Shown here piece by piece: positions 1 through 9,535 of a stretch of 64,000 nt of DNA. The translations under genes and the position numbers were made by a program. The notes beneath the pieces are model-generated. The model had not been told where the DNA came from, ran no database searches, and was given only the letters and a program-made list of their open reading frames with translations. Each line of letters starts with the position of its first letter. Within the stretch, counting starts at the first letter, position 1. The stretch comes from Candidatus Goldiibacteriota bacterium (lineage in GTDB: Bacteria; Oederibacteriota; PGYV01; DYJU01): assembly GCA_938034975.1 (NCBI GenBank), contig CALHNI010000031.1, positions 1 to 64,000 of the forward strand. The letters run 5' to 3'.

Positions 1-118
1 CATTTTATTTAAATTTTTAGACATTTTTTTAACAAAAAAGTTTCTTTTTAAAATTAAATTTAATATTTTGAATTATTATATAATTAAAAGAAATATTTTG
101 TCAATATTATACTTTTAA

Positions 119-329
119 CGGTAAAAACGCATTTGAAAATCCGTTTTTACGGAAATATAAAATATTTTTGGCTTTTTTGCTTATTAATTTTTTATTTTTA
201 TAGTAAATTACTTTAATTCACCTGTTTTTTAATTTTAAAAACAAATATACTCTTAAAATTCTTATTTGTTTATAAACCTTTTTATATATTTTCTCTTTTC
301 CACTGAAAAACGCTAATGCGTTTTTCAGG
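119..329 (+). repeat. Double-hairpin MITE-like element, copy A (about 211 bp)
   Basis: Left hairpin GTAAAAACGCATTTGAAAATCCGTTTTTAC (121-150), right hairpin CTGAAAAACGCTAATGCGTTTTTCAG (303-328); nearly identical to 19681-19891; flanked by TTTTAA on both sides (113-118, 330-335). Confidence 0.85.
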
Positions 330-425
330 TTTTAAATAAAATTCTTTCATTTAAAATTTTAGTTTCACTATATTTTAATTAATATAATCACACCTTTTTA
401 TTTTTATATAAAATTTTATAAATCT

Positions 426-3400
426 TTAATAAATAATTATTATTTTCTCTATTGTTGATTTTATTTCCTGACCATTTTTATCCTTAACATATAATACATA
501 ATAATATGTTCCACGCGAAAGACCAGTTAAATCTTTTCTAGAAATTTTTATTTCATTTTCACCCTGCAAAAAATTTTCCTTGTATATCTTTTCCATTATT
601 AACCTTAAACCACTCGTATAAATTCTTACCACTGCTGAGTTGGCTTTCTTGGTAATATTAAATTTTATACTAATATCTGTTTTGCCTGATGATGGATTTG
701 GATATACAATTACCGGTTTTTCTTTGTTAAACTCAAATTTTTCTGATTCAGTAGGAGTGGGAGTAGCTGGCATAGGAGTTAATGTTGTTGTAAAAGTTAT
801 TGTGCCTGTCGGTGTATTTGTATGTGTAAAAGTATTTGTAAATGTCATTGTTATAGTTGTTGTATTCATTGCTGTAAAGGTATAAGTTGATGTAACTGTT
901 AAAGTAAATGTGCTTGTGTGTGTACTTGTATAAGGTACTGTTGATGTTGATGTCATTGTATACGTTTCAGTTGGTATCTGTGTATTTGTATTTGTCCATG
1001 TCGCTTGTTGTGTGCCTGTTACTGTCTCTGTAAAAGTTGAGGTATCTGTCGGTATCTGAGTTTCTGTAGAAGTAAAAATATTTGTTGGTATATTTGTATC
1101 AGACATAGTATTTGTTTGCGTTTCAGTATACGTCCATGTTGCTGGTTGTGTTCCTGTCATTGTTTCAGTTAAAGTATTTGTTACAGTAAAAGTGTTGGTG
1201 CTGGTTGGAGTATGTGTTGTTGTAAATGTATGTGTAAATGTTGATGTTCTGGTTTGTGTTGATGTATTTGTTTCTGTTCTGGTAAAAGTTGTCGTAAATG
1301 TATTTGTATTGGTTGCTGTAAATGTTCTTGTACTTGTTGGTGTATCTGTATTTGTCCAGGTTGGTGGCTGACTTCCTGTTACTGTTTCTGTCGGAGTTTT
1401 TGTATCTGTTGATGTATTTGTTATTGTCCATGTATTTGTATTTGTTGGTGTATTAGTCATAGTATTGGTGAGAGTAAAAGTTCTTGTATTTGTTAATGTA
1501 TTTGTATTTGTAACAGTAAAAGTGTTTGTTGTAGTTGCTGTATTTGTCCGTGTGTTTGTTGATGTATGTGTTGCAGTGCTTGTCGGTGTATTTGTTGGCG
1601 GTGGCGTATTTGTCTGTGTGTTTGTTGGTGTTGCTGTATTTGTCCGTGTGTTTGTTGATGTGTTTGTTTGAGTATTTGTTATTGTAAATGTTCGTGTAGA
1701 TGTGGGTGTATTTGTTGATGTAAATGTTGATGTTCTTGTTGCTGTATTTGTAAATGTTGCTGTTTTAGTCGGTGTTGACGTCCAGTTCTGACATGGAAAC
1801 ATTTCAACTTCATCTATCCATAATTCAATGTATGACCATGGCTGTCCTCTTGTCTGCCACTGAATATCTTTTAAATTTTGAAGAACCAATGTTCTGTTTA
1901 CTGTTGTGCCCCAGCCTTCTTGGGTAAATGAAGTAAAAAATAATTGATATTGCTGCCAGTTATTCGTTACATTAAATGTAAATTTATAATGGTCTCCGCC
2001 TGTATTTACTGAATTTGTCGGAATTAATTTAATATCAAACGATGTTGCAGTTCCTTTTGCCCAGAATCTTATTCCTAAAAAACCTGTGCAATTAAAACCA
2101 ATTCCGGAACCACTTCCCGGATTTGTCTGTGTCCCCATCCCTATAAAACCATATAAATAATTGGTTGTCACATAACCAGTAATCCTTGCAGCATAAGCAG
2201 TTGATGCAGCCCCACCTGATGCCATTGTAAAAACAGAACCAGGTCGTGGCATAACATAACTTGTCCCTGAGTTTCCACTATCATCATAAGTATACCAAAA
2301 GCCACCCCAGTTATTTATATTATCCCCATCTTCACAGGTATCTAACTTTTCAGAGCAGCCAAAAGTCGGAGTTATAGTTGGTGATGATGTATACGTATAG
2401 GTATTTGTTGGTGTATTTGTTTTTGTTGGTGTTGGTGTCCAGCCAAGATTCGGATAAAATTCTATTTCATCTATCCAGAAATCAACATTATGCCCATAGC
2501 CTTTTGTCTGCCAGTTAATCTTTGATAAATATTGAAGAACAAGTGTTCTTGAAACAGGTGTGCCCCATCCAGCTTCCTGTGTCAAATCAGTAAAAGGTAT
2601 GGCAATTGGTGTCCATGTAGCAGGTGGAATAAATGAAAATTTATAATCATTATATCCAGTATTTGTTACGTTAGATGGCACAAACCTGATACTGTATTCA
2701 TTAGTTCCATCTCCTTTCACCCAGAATCTTATACCTGTAAAAGCACTCACATTCCTTGTGCCAGCCTCGTTTTCAACCATCTGGGTTCCCATACCAACAC
2801 AAGGATAATAAGAACCTGATTGTGCAGCAACATAACCTGTTATCCTACCTGCATATAAAGTGCTTGCTGCCCCGGGTGCTGATGGTGTAAAAGTTGTTCC
2901 ACCTGCCGGCCACACAGTTGAAGGAACCGAACCATCTGCTTTATAAGTATACCAGTATCCTCCCCATAAATTCTGGCTGTTGTTATCTTCAAAATTATCT
3001 AGCATTTCTCCAGAAGGAACAGGAGTAGCAGTTGCAGTTGGTTGTGGTGTTCCCATTGCTCGCAAATTATGAAAATTTCCTGACATTAAAAGTAATGTTA
3101 ATAATTGTAATGTGCCGTTATAATAACTTTCAGTAACATTAAATGATATTGTTTCCTGATAAAAATTATTGAGTTGTGTTTGATAAGTTGAACTTCTCAT
3201 TAATGCACAACCAGCAGTTCCTGTAAATGCCGCATTATGATATTGTCCTTCCGGGGTTCCGCTTGACACCCAATAACCATCTTTTACATTAGAAGGACCT
3301 ATATTATTAAAAAATGAAGCAAGTAAACTAACTTCATTTACCGGATCAACCCCATGCCATACATATTCCATTGCATATCTCCAAGGGACTCTGCATGAAT

Positions 3401-4235
3401 TGTATTTATACTTCCTGCCATCACATTGGCTACTGCATGGATCATCAGTCCTTGGGGTTCCATTTGTATTTAAAATTTCACCTATCAATCCATTATTATC
3501 ATTCCTACCTGTATCTATATGGGTGTTACAAGTGTTATATACAGCATTCCATTTTGCAGCATTAGCTGAATCTGCTTCAGCAAAAACTTTAAAAAATGCA
3601 GGCATAAAATACGATGGGTATTCCCAATTATCCCAATTATCACCAGGTTTTAAATGATTATCTGTGGCAATATCGTATAAACGTATGTCAGTAAGTTCTG
3701 CCATTGCAAGATTATAATAATTTAATGTCCCACCACTACCCCATTGCTTATCAGCCATAAGTAAAGAAAAACCAATATCAATATCAGCATCAGATGCCGA
3801 ATTCTGATCAATAATATTGCCATTTGAATCTATAAGCCATGGCATTAATTTACTGGGATTTTTAAAAGCACTTTTGTTCTGCTTGTATTTATATAAATCA
3901 TCAAATAATGCCTGATCATCAAAATAAACTGAAAGAAGCATTCCATATGCCTGACCTTCTGAGCATGTTGCATTTGTATAACCCTGTATTGGTTCCGGAC
4001 TTAAAACCCTTCTTGTTCCTGCTGGGCAACCGTTTGATGTAACATATCTTGCTTTCCAAGTATTGTATAGATTTAATAAAGTAGTATGATTTACATTTTG
4101 CGCTCTTATACCATATGAATAATTCAGATTAATTGGAAATGGATAATTTCCTGCCCAAATACCATTCATAAATAAAAAAACAAGTATAACGTTTAAACAA
4201 ATTTTTAATAAAAATTTTTTTATTTCTTTTAACAT
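426..4235 (-). CDS. Secreted glycoside hydrolase family 8 (endoglucanase-like) with two CBM11/CIA30-like modules, a long Thr-rich TNT repeat stalk and a C-terminal sorting/FlgD-like domain
   Basis: Signal peptide; GH8 motifs CSEGQAYGMLLSVYFDDQALFDDLYKY and ASDADIDIGFSLLMADKQW; duplicated module LDNFEDNNSQNLWGGYWYTY / LDTCEDGDNINNWGGFWYTY; C-terminus VIVYPNPSSGKTDISIKF...GLSRGTYYYVLYVKD. Confidence 0.9.
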   Translation of the reverse strand: MLKEIKKFLLKICLNVILVFLFMNGIWAGNYPFPINLNYSYGIRAQNVNHTTLLNLYNTWKARYVTSNGCPAGTRRVLSPEPIQGYTNATCSEGQAYGMLLSVYFDDQALFDDLYKYKQNKSAFKNPSKLMPWLIDSNGNIIDQNSASDADIDIGFSLLMADKQWGSGGTLNYYNLAMAELTDIRLYDIATDNHLKPGDNWDNWEYPSYFMPAFFKVFAEADSANAAKWNAVYNTCNTHIDTGRNDNNGLIGEILNTNGTPRTDDPCSSQCDGRKYKYNSCRVPWRYAMEYVWHGVDPVNEVSLLASFFNNIGPSNVKDGYWVSSGTPEGQYHNAAFTGTAGCALMRSSTYQTQLNNFYQETISFNVTESYYNGTLQLLTLLLMSGNFHNLRAMGTPQPTATATPVPSGEMLDNFEDNNSQNLWGGYWYTYKADGSVPSTVWPAGGTTFTPSAPGAASTLYAGRITGYVAAQSGSYYPCVGMGTQMVENEAGTRNVSAFTGIRFWVKGDGTNEYSIRFVPSNVTNTGYNDYKFSFIPPATWTPIAIPFTDLTQEAGWGTPVSRTLVLQYLSKINWQTKGYGHNVDFWIDEIEFYPNLGWTPTPTKTNTPTNTYTYTSSPTITPTFGCSEKLDTCEDGDNINNWGGFWYTYDDSGNSGTSYVMPRPGSVFTMASGGAASTAYAARITGYVTTNYLYGFIGMGTQTNPGSGSGIGFNCTGFLGIRFWAKGTATSFDIKLIPTNSVNTGGDHYKFTFNVTNNWQQYQLFFTSFTQEGWGTTVNRTLVLQNLKDIQWQTRGQPWSYIELWIDEVEMFPCQNWTSTPTKTATFTNTATRTSTFTSTNTPTSTRTFTITNTQTNTSTNTRTNTATPTNTQTNTPPPTNTPTSTATHTSTNTRTNTATTTNTFTVTNTNTLTNTRTFTLTNTMTNTPTNTNTWTITNTSTDTKTPTETVTGSQPPTWTNTDTPTSTRTFTATNTNTFTTTFTRTETNTSTQTRTSTFTHTFTTTHTPTSTNTFTVTNTLTETMTGTQPATWTYTETQTNTMSDTNIPTNIFTSTETQIPTDTSTFTETVTGTQQATWTNTNTQIPTETYTMTSTSTVPYTSTHTSTFTLTVTSTYTFTAMNTTTITMTFTNTFTHTNTPTGTITFTTTLTPMPATPTPTESEKFEFNKEKPVIVYPNPSSGKTDISIKFNITKKANSAVVRIYTSGLRLIMEKIYKENFLQGENEIKISRKDLTGLSRGTYYYVLYVKDKNGQEIKSTIEKIIIIY
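780..1780 (-). repeat. Degenerate short-period tandem repeat encoding the (T-N-T-x)n stalk of the GH8 protein
   Basis: Repeated tgtatttgt(t/n)ggtgta-type units; minus-strand translation is TNTPTNTxTxT. Confidence 0.9.
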
Positions 4236-4246
4236 GTTTTTCCCCC

Positions 4247-5215
4247 TTATTTTACTATTATAACATTTTTCTTTATAACATTGGAACCAATCTGTATATA
4301 TACAAAATACACACCTTCGCTTAATATATCACCTGTAGAATTTCTCCCATACCATTTTACTTCATAAACCCCTGGTTCTTTTTGCTCATCTATTAAATTT
4401 GAAACAACCCTTATCCTTTTATCATATATAATTATTTTCACTCTTGAACTTTCATCAACTTTTACCTTAATTATGCAATATTCCCCTTTTAATGGATTTA
4501 TCATATTATTACCTATTATTGCTTTATCTCTTTCCAGGAGTGGATTTGTAGTAGATGGCGTTGCAATTTCTTTTGCCATTTTTACACTAATATCATCTAC
4601 TTTTGATAAAGAATACCTAGGTTCATCAGATTTTTTTATCTGATTTAACTTCACTTTGGGCTGGTTAAGTGATTGAACATTTTCTGATAACTTGATTTCA
4701 ACTCTTTCATTAACAATTTTTTCATTTTTATTTTTAACAATTTCTTTATTAATATTTTCTTTATTTGCCTCTATCTTACTAACTTTTATATTCTTTGCTG
4801 CTGTCCTGGTCCCATCTGCCTTTGTAACCTTTTCCACTTTTTGTTCTGGTAAATTTATAGATAACTTAGTATCCTTTGTATATATAAGGAGAACAGAACA
4901 AATGATAATCACGGCAGATATTGCAAAAGATAAAGCCGGCTTTAAAATAAATCTTAAATCAAATATACTGACTTTTGGCCTAATTTGTTCATGTTCCTTT
5001 ATTTTTGCCATAATTTTAGATTCAAGATAATACGGCTCTTTTACTTTTAATTTTGACACATAAAACCTTAATTTTTTCATATTTTCAAGATAATTGTTGC
5101 ATTTTTCACATTGTGAAACATGATTATATAAAATATCCTTGTTTTCCTGATACAATAACCCATCTATATATTCCATTATCATTTTCTCTATTTTTTTACA
5201 TTCAAATATTTTCAC
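4247..5215 (-). CDS. Transmembrane anti-sigma factor: zf-HC2-like N-terminus, one TM, C-terminal FlgD-Ig-like domain
   Basis: N-terminal ..NHVSQCEKCNNYL..; TM LSFAISAVIIICSVLLIY; C-term VKIIIYDKRIRVVSNLIDEQKEPGVYEVKWYGRNSTGDILSEGVYFVYIQIG; adjacent to an ECF sigma gene. Confidence 0.8.
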   Translation of the reverse strand: MKIFECKKIEKMIMEYIDGLLYQENKDILYNHVSQCEKCNNYLENMKKLRFYVSKLKVKEPYYLESKIMAKIKEHEQIRPKVSIFDLRFILKPALSFAISAVIIICSVLLIYTKDTKLSINLPEQKVEKVTKADGTRTAAKNIKVSKIEANKENINKEIVKNKNEKIVNERVEIKLSENVQSLNQPKVKLNQIKKSDEPRYSLSKVDDISVKMAKEIATPSTTNPLLERDKAIIGNNMINPLKGEYCIIKVKVDESSRVKIIIYDKRIRVVSNLIDEQKEPGVYEVKWYGRNSTGDILSEGVYFVYIQIGSNVIKKNVIIVK

Positions 5216-5283
5216 TTAATTTCACCTTTCCTTAAATTACTGCTTTTATGACAATTAAACTCATAAAAAGTTTCGGACAAAAT

Positions 5284-5868
5284 TTATAAAATATCATCTT
5301 TTTTTAATTTATCCCTTAAATTTTCTCTTGCACGGAAAATTTTACTTTTTACTGCTGATACTGATAATTTTAAAATTTTACTTATTTCTTCATAAGATAA
5401 CCCGTCTATATCCCTTAAAATCAGCACTTTACGCTGCTCTTCCGGCAATTCACCCATTCTCCTGAAAACAATATTTTTAATCTCTTTTCTTATAAATAAA
5501 TTGTCAGGTTTCCTTTCTTCCTTATCCTTCACAGTTTCCTCTATAATATTAGTTCCTTCATTTTCATCCCATTCCGGTATTTCTTCTGTAATTTTTTCCT
5601 TTAATCTTTTTATTTGCTTTAACTTATTTTTACATAAATTTACAGTTATCCTGTATATCCAGGTTCCGAGTTTTGATTCTCCCTTGAATTTTTTTATGTT
5701 ATTATAAATATTCACAAATATTTCCTGAGTAGCATCTTCTGCATCTTCTTTTGTTCTTAAAAAACTATAAGCATGATTATAAACTACGCTTTTATATTTT
5801 TTTACTATTTCAGAAAATAATTCAACCTGTCCTTTTTTTAACCTTTTTACTAATTCTTTTTCATCCAT
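5284..5868 (-). CDS. RNA polymerase sigma-70 family factor, ECF subfamily
   Basis: Sigma region 2 (NHAYSFLRTKEDAEDATQEIFVNIYNNIKKFKGESKLGTWIYRI) and region 4 (LPEEQRKVLILRDIDGLSYEEISKILKLSVSAVKSKIFRARENLR). Confidence 0.95.
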   Translation of the reverse strand: MDEKELVKRLKKGQVELFSEIVKKYKSVVYNHAYSFLRTKEDAEDATQEIFVNIYNNIKKFKGESKLGTWIYRITVNLCKNKLKQIKRLKEKITEEIPEWDENEGTNIIEETVKDKEERKPDNLFIRKEIKNIVFRRMGELPEEQRKVLILRDIDGLSYEEISKILKLSVSAVKSKIFRARENLRDKLKKDDIL

Positions 5869-5881
5869 TTTATTGGTAAAT

Positions 5882-6805
5882 TTAAAATATATATTTTATT
5901 GTAAACCTATGGGCATTATCAGAAATAAAAAACGGCTGATAAGCATAATCAACAAAAAAACTTTCTATTTTTATTCCAGCACCAAGTGCTATTCTCCCTT
6001 CGGATATACCGAATATATAACCATATCTGAATGTAAAAATATCAAGATAAATTGCTTCTAAACCGAATGAAGTTTCAGTTCCTTCTATTTCATTTAAATA
6101 AATTCTTTCTTCAAGATACATTGCAATCTTATAAATATCCAGTTCCCTGTAAATTTCTACACCATAACCTGCCCTTATTATCATAGGAAATAAACTCTGT
6201 TCTTTTGTATATTTTGTTGAAAGCCCAAAATTTTCAAAAACAAATCCGAGCAAATATCTTTTCTCAAAATTTCTATAAAGAGCACCCAAATTAAAAACTA
6301 CTCCAAAATCTGTCGCCTTATAAATTTTACTCAAAAAAAGTTTGGTTGTTATTCCTAAACTGAACTCTTTCTCAAATTGTCTGCAATATGAACTGCCAAT
6401 TAAAATATCATAATTTTCAATTTTTTCAATAGCATATCCCTCTGAATCGGTCCTTTCTAGATTATCATTTGAATCATAAAATAAAAAACCACTTATATAA
6501 TCATTTGCATTTATTGGTTGTGCATACAAAAGTTGTTCATAATGAGTATCAAATACTGAAGTATAATGGGAAAAAATTATATATCGCGCAACTATTCCCA
6601 TTAATGATGCAGGATTAACAGTAGATGCACCTGGCTTTGCGTAAAATGGTGAATAAATACCACCTAGTGCTGTTTCCCTTGCTGAAATATTTACTAATAA
6701 AAAATCAGCAGTAATACTTGTTGAATGAATTATATTTATATTGACTATGAAAAATATTATCGTAAGAAAAAATTTTCTTAAAAAATTTTTCTTATCATAA
6801 ACCAT
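5882..6805 (-). CDS. PorV/PorQ-like outer-membrane beta-barrel protein
   Basis: Signal peptide then ADFLLVNISARETALGGIYSPF...STVNPASL, typical PorV/UPF0164 N-terminus; alternating beta pattern; terminal aromatic residue. Confidence 0.75.
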   Translation of the reverse strand: MVYDKKNFLRKFFLTIIFFIVNINIIHSTSITADFLLVNISARETALGGIYSPFYAKPGASTVNPASLMGIVARYIIFSHYTSVFDTHYEQLLYAQPINANDYISGFLFYDSNDNLERTDSEGYAIEKIENYDILIGSSYCRQFEKEFSLGITTKLFLSKIYKATDFGVVFNLGALYRNFEKRYLLGFVFENFGLSTKYTKEQSLFPMIIRAGYGVEIYRELDIYKIAMYLEERIYLNEIEGTETSFGLEAIYLDIFTFRYGYIFGISEGRIALGAGIKIESFFVDYAYQPFFISDNAHRFTIKYIF

Positions 6806-6808
6806 CTG

Positions 6809-7804
6809 CTATACTGATTCTCTGATTATTAATTCTGGTTCAAAGCTTATTATCTTTTTTTCACTTTCCTCTTTTCCTTCTATTACTTCCAGTAAAAGAT
6901 CAAATGATTGCATCCCCATTTTTGCTATCGGCTGCCTTATAGTTGTTAAAGCCGGTGTAGTAAGATTTGCAATATAAACATCATCAAATCCTATTATTGC
7001 AATATCATCAGGAATATTTATGCCTTTTTCTTTTGCAGCATCCATAAAACCGATTGCCGTTATATCACCTGCCGCACAAAAAACTGCATCTAATTTCTTA
7101 CTTTTTTCAAGCAATGAGTTTAAAGCTTTTTCTCCATCCTCAAAAGAATAATCAACTACTGTATGAACCAGTTCAGAATTAAATTCAATACCATGTTTGC
7201 TTAACGCTTCTTTATAGCCATGCAATCTTTCTTCTGCATTCATCCCTTTGTTGCCGACTATAAGTCCTATATTTTTTCTTTTATTTTTAATTAAATATTC
7301 TGTTGCTAAAAAAGCTGCTTTTATGTTATTGAATTTAACTGTTGGAAAATCCTCAATAAGTTCTTCTAAAAAAACAACAGCGACCCCTTCTTTTTTAAAC
7401 TCATCCATAAGTTCCTTTTTTGCCTTTAAACTTATTATTATCACCCCATCTGCCCTTCTTTCATATAAAATTCTTTCCAGTAAATCATCTTCATTTTCAT
7501 CCATTCCTTTTGTAGAGTATAAAATTAAATTATAAGGCGTCTTCCTTAAATTAAATTCAATGCCCCTTACAGCTTCCAATGCAAAAAGTGAAGCAAAAAA
7601 CGAAGCAACAACAGCTATATTATTCGTCTTGCCTTTAACTAAACTCCTGCCAATATAATTTGGATGATAATTCATTTCTTTTATTGCCTTTAAAACCCTA
7701 TCCTTGGTCTCCTGACTTATTTTGGGACTATTATTTATAACCATTGATACTGTTGCTGGTGTAACACCTACTTTTTTTGCTATATCTTTTATAGTCACCC
7801 TCAT
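6809..7804 (-). CDS. LacI family transcriptional regulator
   Basis: MRVTIKDIAKKVGVTPATVSMVINNSPKISQETKDRVLKAIKEMNYHPN HTH plus periplasmic-binding-like effector domain (IIGFDD...LTTIRQP). Confidence 0.95.
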   Translation of the reverse strand: MRVTIKDIAKKVGVTPATVSMVINNSPKISQETKDRVLKAIKEMNYHPNYIGRSLVKGKTNNIAVVASFFASLFALEAVRGIEFNLRKTPYNLILYSTKGMDENEDDLLERILYERRADGVIIISLKAKKELMDEFKKEGVAVVFLEELIEDFPTVKFNNIKAAFLATEYLIKNKRKNIGLIVGNKGMNAEERLHGYKEALSKHGIEFNSELVHTVVDYSFEDGEKALNSLLEKSKKLDAVFCAAGDITAIGFMDAAKEKGINIPDDIAIIGFDDVYIANLTTPALTTIRQPIAKMGMQSFDLLLEVIEGKEESEKKIISFEPELIIRESV

Positions 7805-9147
7805 TTTGAAGTTCCCTCTGAATTTTTATTAAGTTTATCTTTTATTTCCTGCCAATCAGAAGAGTCAAGAAATTCTTTTAATTTAATATTGGAAGGATCG
7901 TATTCCAGACCTTTTGAATATGCTTTATAAGCAAGTTCTTTTTTACCCAAATTTAAAAAACATGCTCCGATACCGACATAAGATGGTGAATATTTTTTGT
8001 TCCTTTTTAAAGATTCAGAAAACTGGACCAATGCTTCCTGGTATTTTCTTTGATATAAAAGTTCATACCCTTTTTTATAATATTCAACTGACAAATTTTT
8101 ATCTTCATATTCATGTTTTTCTGCTACACCTAAAAATTTACCGGTCAAAGAAATCCTGTGAGAAATCCCTAATTCCCCATAAGGTGTTAATGCATAATCA
8201 AGATCAAAATTAAGTTCTTTACTTGCTGTTAATTCATATCCTAATCCAAGTGTAAATCCTGACACCCAGCCAAGGTCTGTCCCGAATTTATAACCTAATC
8301 TTACACCAACTGAATGATATTTGTTTAATATCCAGAATTTTTCCGCACCTACATTTACCCTTGTTAATTGCTCTGTCGGATAATAAATAACATCTATATC
8401 TCCTACTGTATTATTTTCAGCAAATGTGAAATAACCTTCTTCTGAAAATGGTAACATAATATTTTCAAGTGCAAACCTGTATGCAAAACCCAAACGTAAA
8501 GTAAGTGGTAACTCTGGTCTATTATTGGTAAAACCTGCATTCTGAACTACAAATCCAATAGAATATGTATCATATTTGGGATAATAGAAAAATCCTATAT
8601 CAGTTCCAAAACCGCCTCCTGAATCAGTATAAATTTCTTCATTTATAAAATTTATTTTCAAACCCGCTGACATATCAGAAAAAAATGAATTTTCACCTAT
8701 TATTTCTCCTATTCTTTTTGCATAAGCAACTGAAAAATTCCAGTTTGATGCTTTTGCAATTTCACTTGTTAACAAATACTGCCCGGCACTGTCTTCTGTG
8801 GTTTTTGTAATTTCTCCGGCATTTAAAAAAGTTCCATAAACTGCAAAAGTCCCAAAACCAATAACAGGTAATGCATAAGCAATATATTCATAATTAACCC
8901 CCAAAAGCCAAAATGAATGCATAAGGCATGCCTGATGACGTGTAAGTTGTGAGAGCCCAGCTATATTATAATATATCGCATTTACATCATCGGCAATTCC
9001 GGTGAATGCTTCTCCCATTCCTGCCTGTCTTCCGCCTTGTGATATTTTAAGAAAATTTACACTTGTTGTTCCAGCGCCAATTGAAAAAATATTAGAAATT
9101 AAAATTAAATATATTATTATTAAAAATATCGTTGATTTTAACTTCAT
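7801..9147 (-). CDS. PorV/PorQ-like outer-membrane protein with C-terminal TPR repeats
   Basis: GAGTTSVNFLKISQGGRQAGMGEAFTGIADDVNAIYYNIAGLSQL; TPR-like tail YQEALVQFSESLKRNKKYSPSYVGIGACFLNLGKKELAYKAYSKGLEYDP. Stop TGA overlaps the ATG of the LacI gene. Confidence 0.85.
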   Translation of the reverse strand: MKLKSTIFLIIIYLILISNIFSIGAGTTSVNFLKISQGGRQAGMGEAFTGIADDVNAIYYNIAGLSQLTRHQACLMHSFWLLGVNYEYIAYALPVIGFGTFAVYGTFLNAGEITKTTEDSAGQYLLTSEIAKASNWNFSVAYAKRIGEIIGENSFFSDMSAGLKINFINEEIYTDSGGGFGTDIGFFYYPKYDTYSIGFVVQNAGFTNNRPELPLTLRLGFAYRFALENIMLPFSEEGYFTFAENNTVGDIDVIYYPTEQLTRVNVGAEKFWILNKYHSVGVRLGYKFGTDLGWVSGFTLGLGYELTASKELNFDLDYALTPYGELGISHRISLTGKFLGVAEKHEYEDKNLSVEYYKKGYELLYQRKYQEALVQFSESLKRNKKYSPSYVGIGACFLNLGKKELAYKAYSKGLEYDPSNIKLKEFLDSSDWQEIKDKLNKNSEGTSK

Positions 9148-9428
9148 TTTATACCTCCTGTTTTTATTATTTTAAATCCCTCACATATTTTTTATTATAT
9201 AAAACAGTATTCTATTTTTGTTTTACGATAACTTTTTTTATAATAATACTAAAAAAAAATGATAAAATCAATAAAAAAAATTGTGTTTTGTTGGATATAT
9301 AAATATTATGATAAGAAAAATTATTGAAAACTTATTTATATATGATTTTTATATCAAATTTTTTATTAATGTTTTTTAAAACGCTAAAATCTAAAGGATT
9401 TATAATTTTTGTCCAGCATTATTTAAAG

Positions 9429-9535
9429 CCGCAAAAACGTGTTAGAAAACATTTTACGGAAAAACAAAATATTTTCATAATGCATTATTTTATTCACAAG
9501 TTTTTTAATTTAAAATAAATAATAAGTATTATTTT
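9429..9535 (+). repeat. Degenerate/truncated copy of the double-hairpin element (copy D)
   Basis: ccgcaaaaacgtgttagaaaacattttacgg followed by the conserved body tttattcacaagttttttaatttaaaata. Confidence 0.55.

Noticed and set aside
780-1780. CRISPR-like array
   Set aside because: Repeat units are short, degenerate, without spacers, and translate in frame to a Thr-rich stalk.
9324-9518. Small plus-strand ORF of 64 aa
   Set aside because: Overlaps a degenerate repeat copy and has no ribosome-binding site or recognisable domain.
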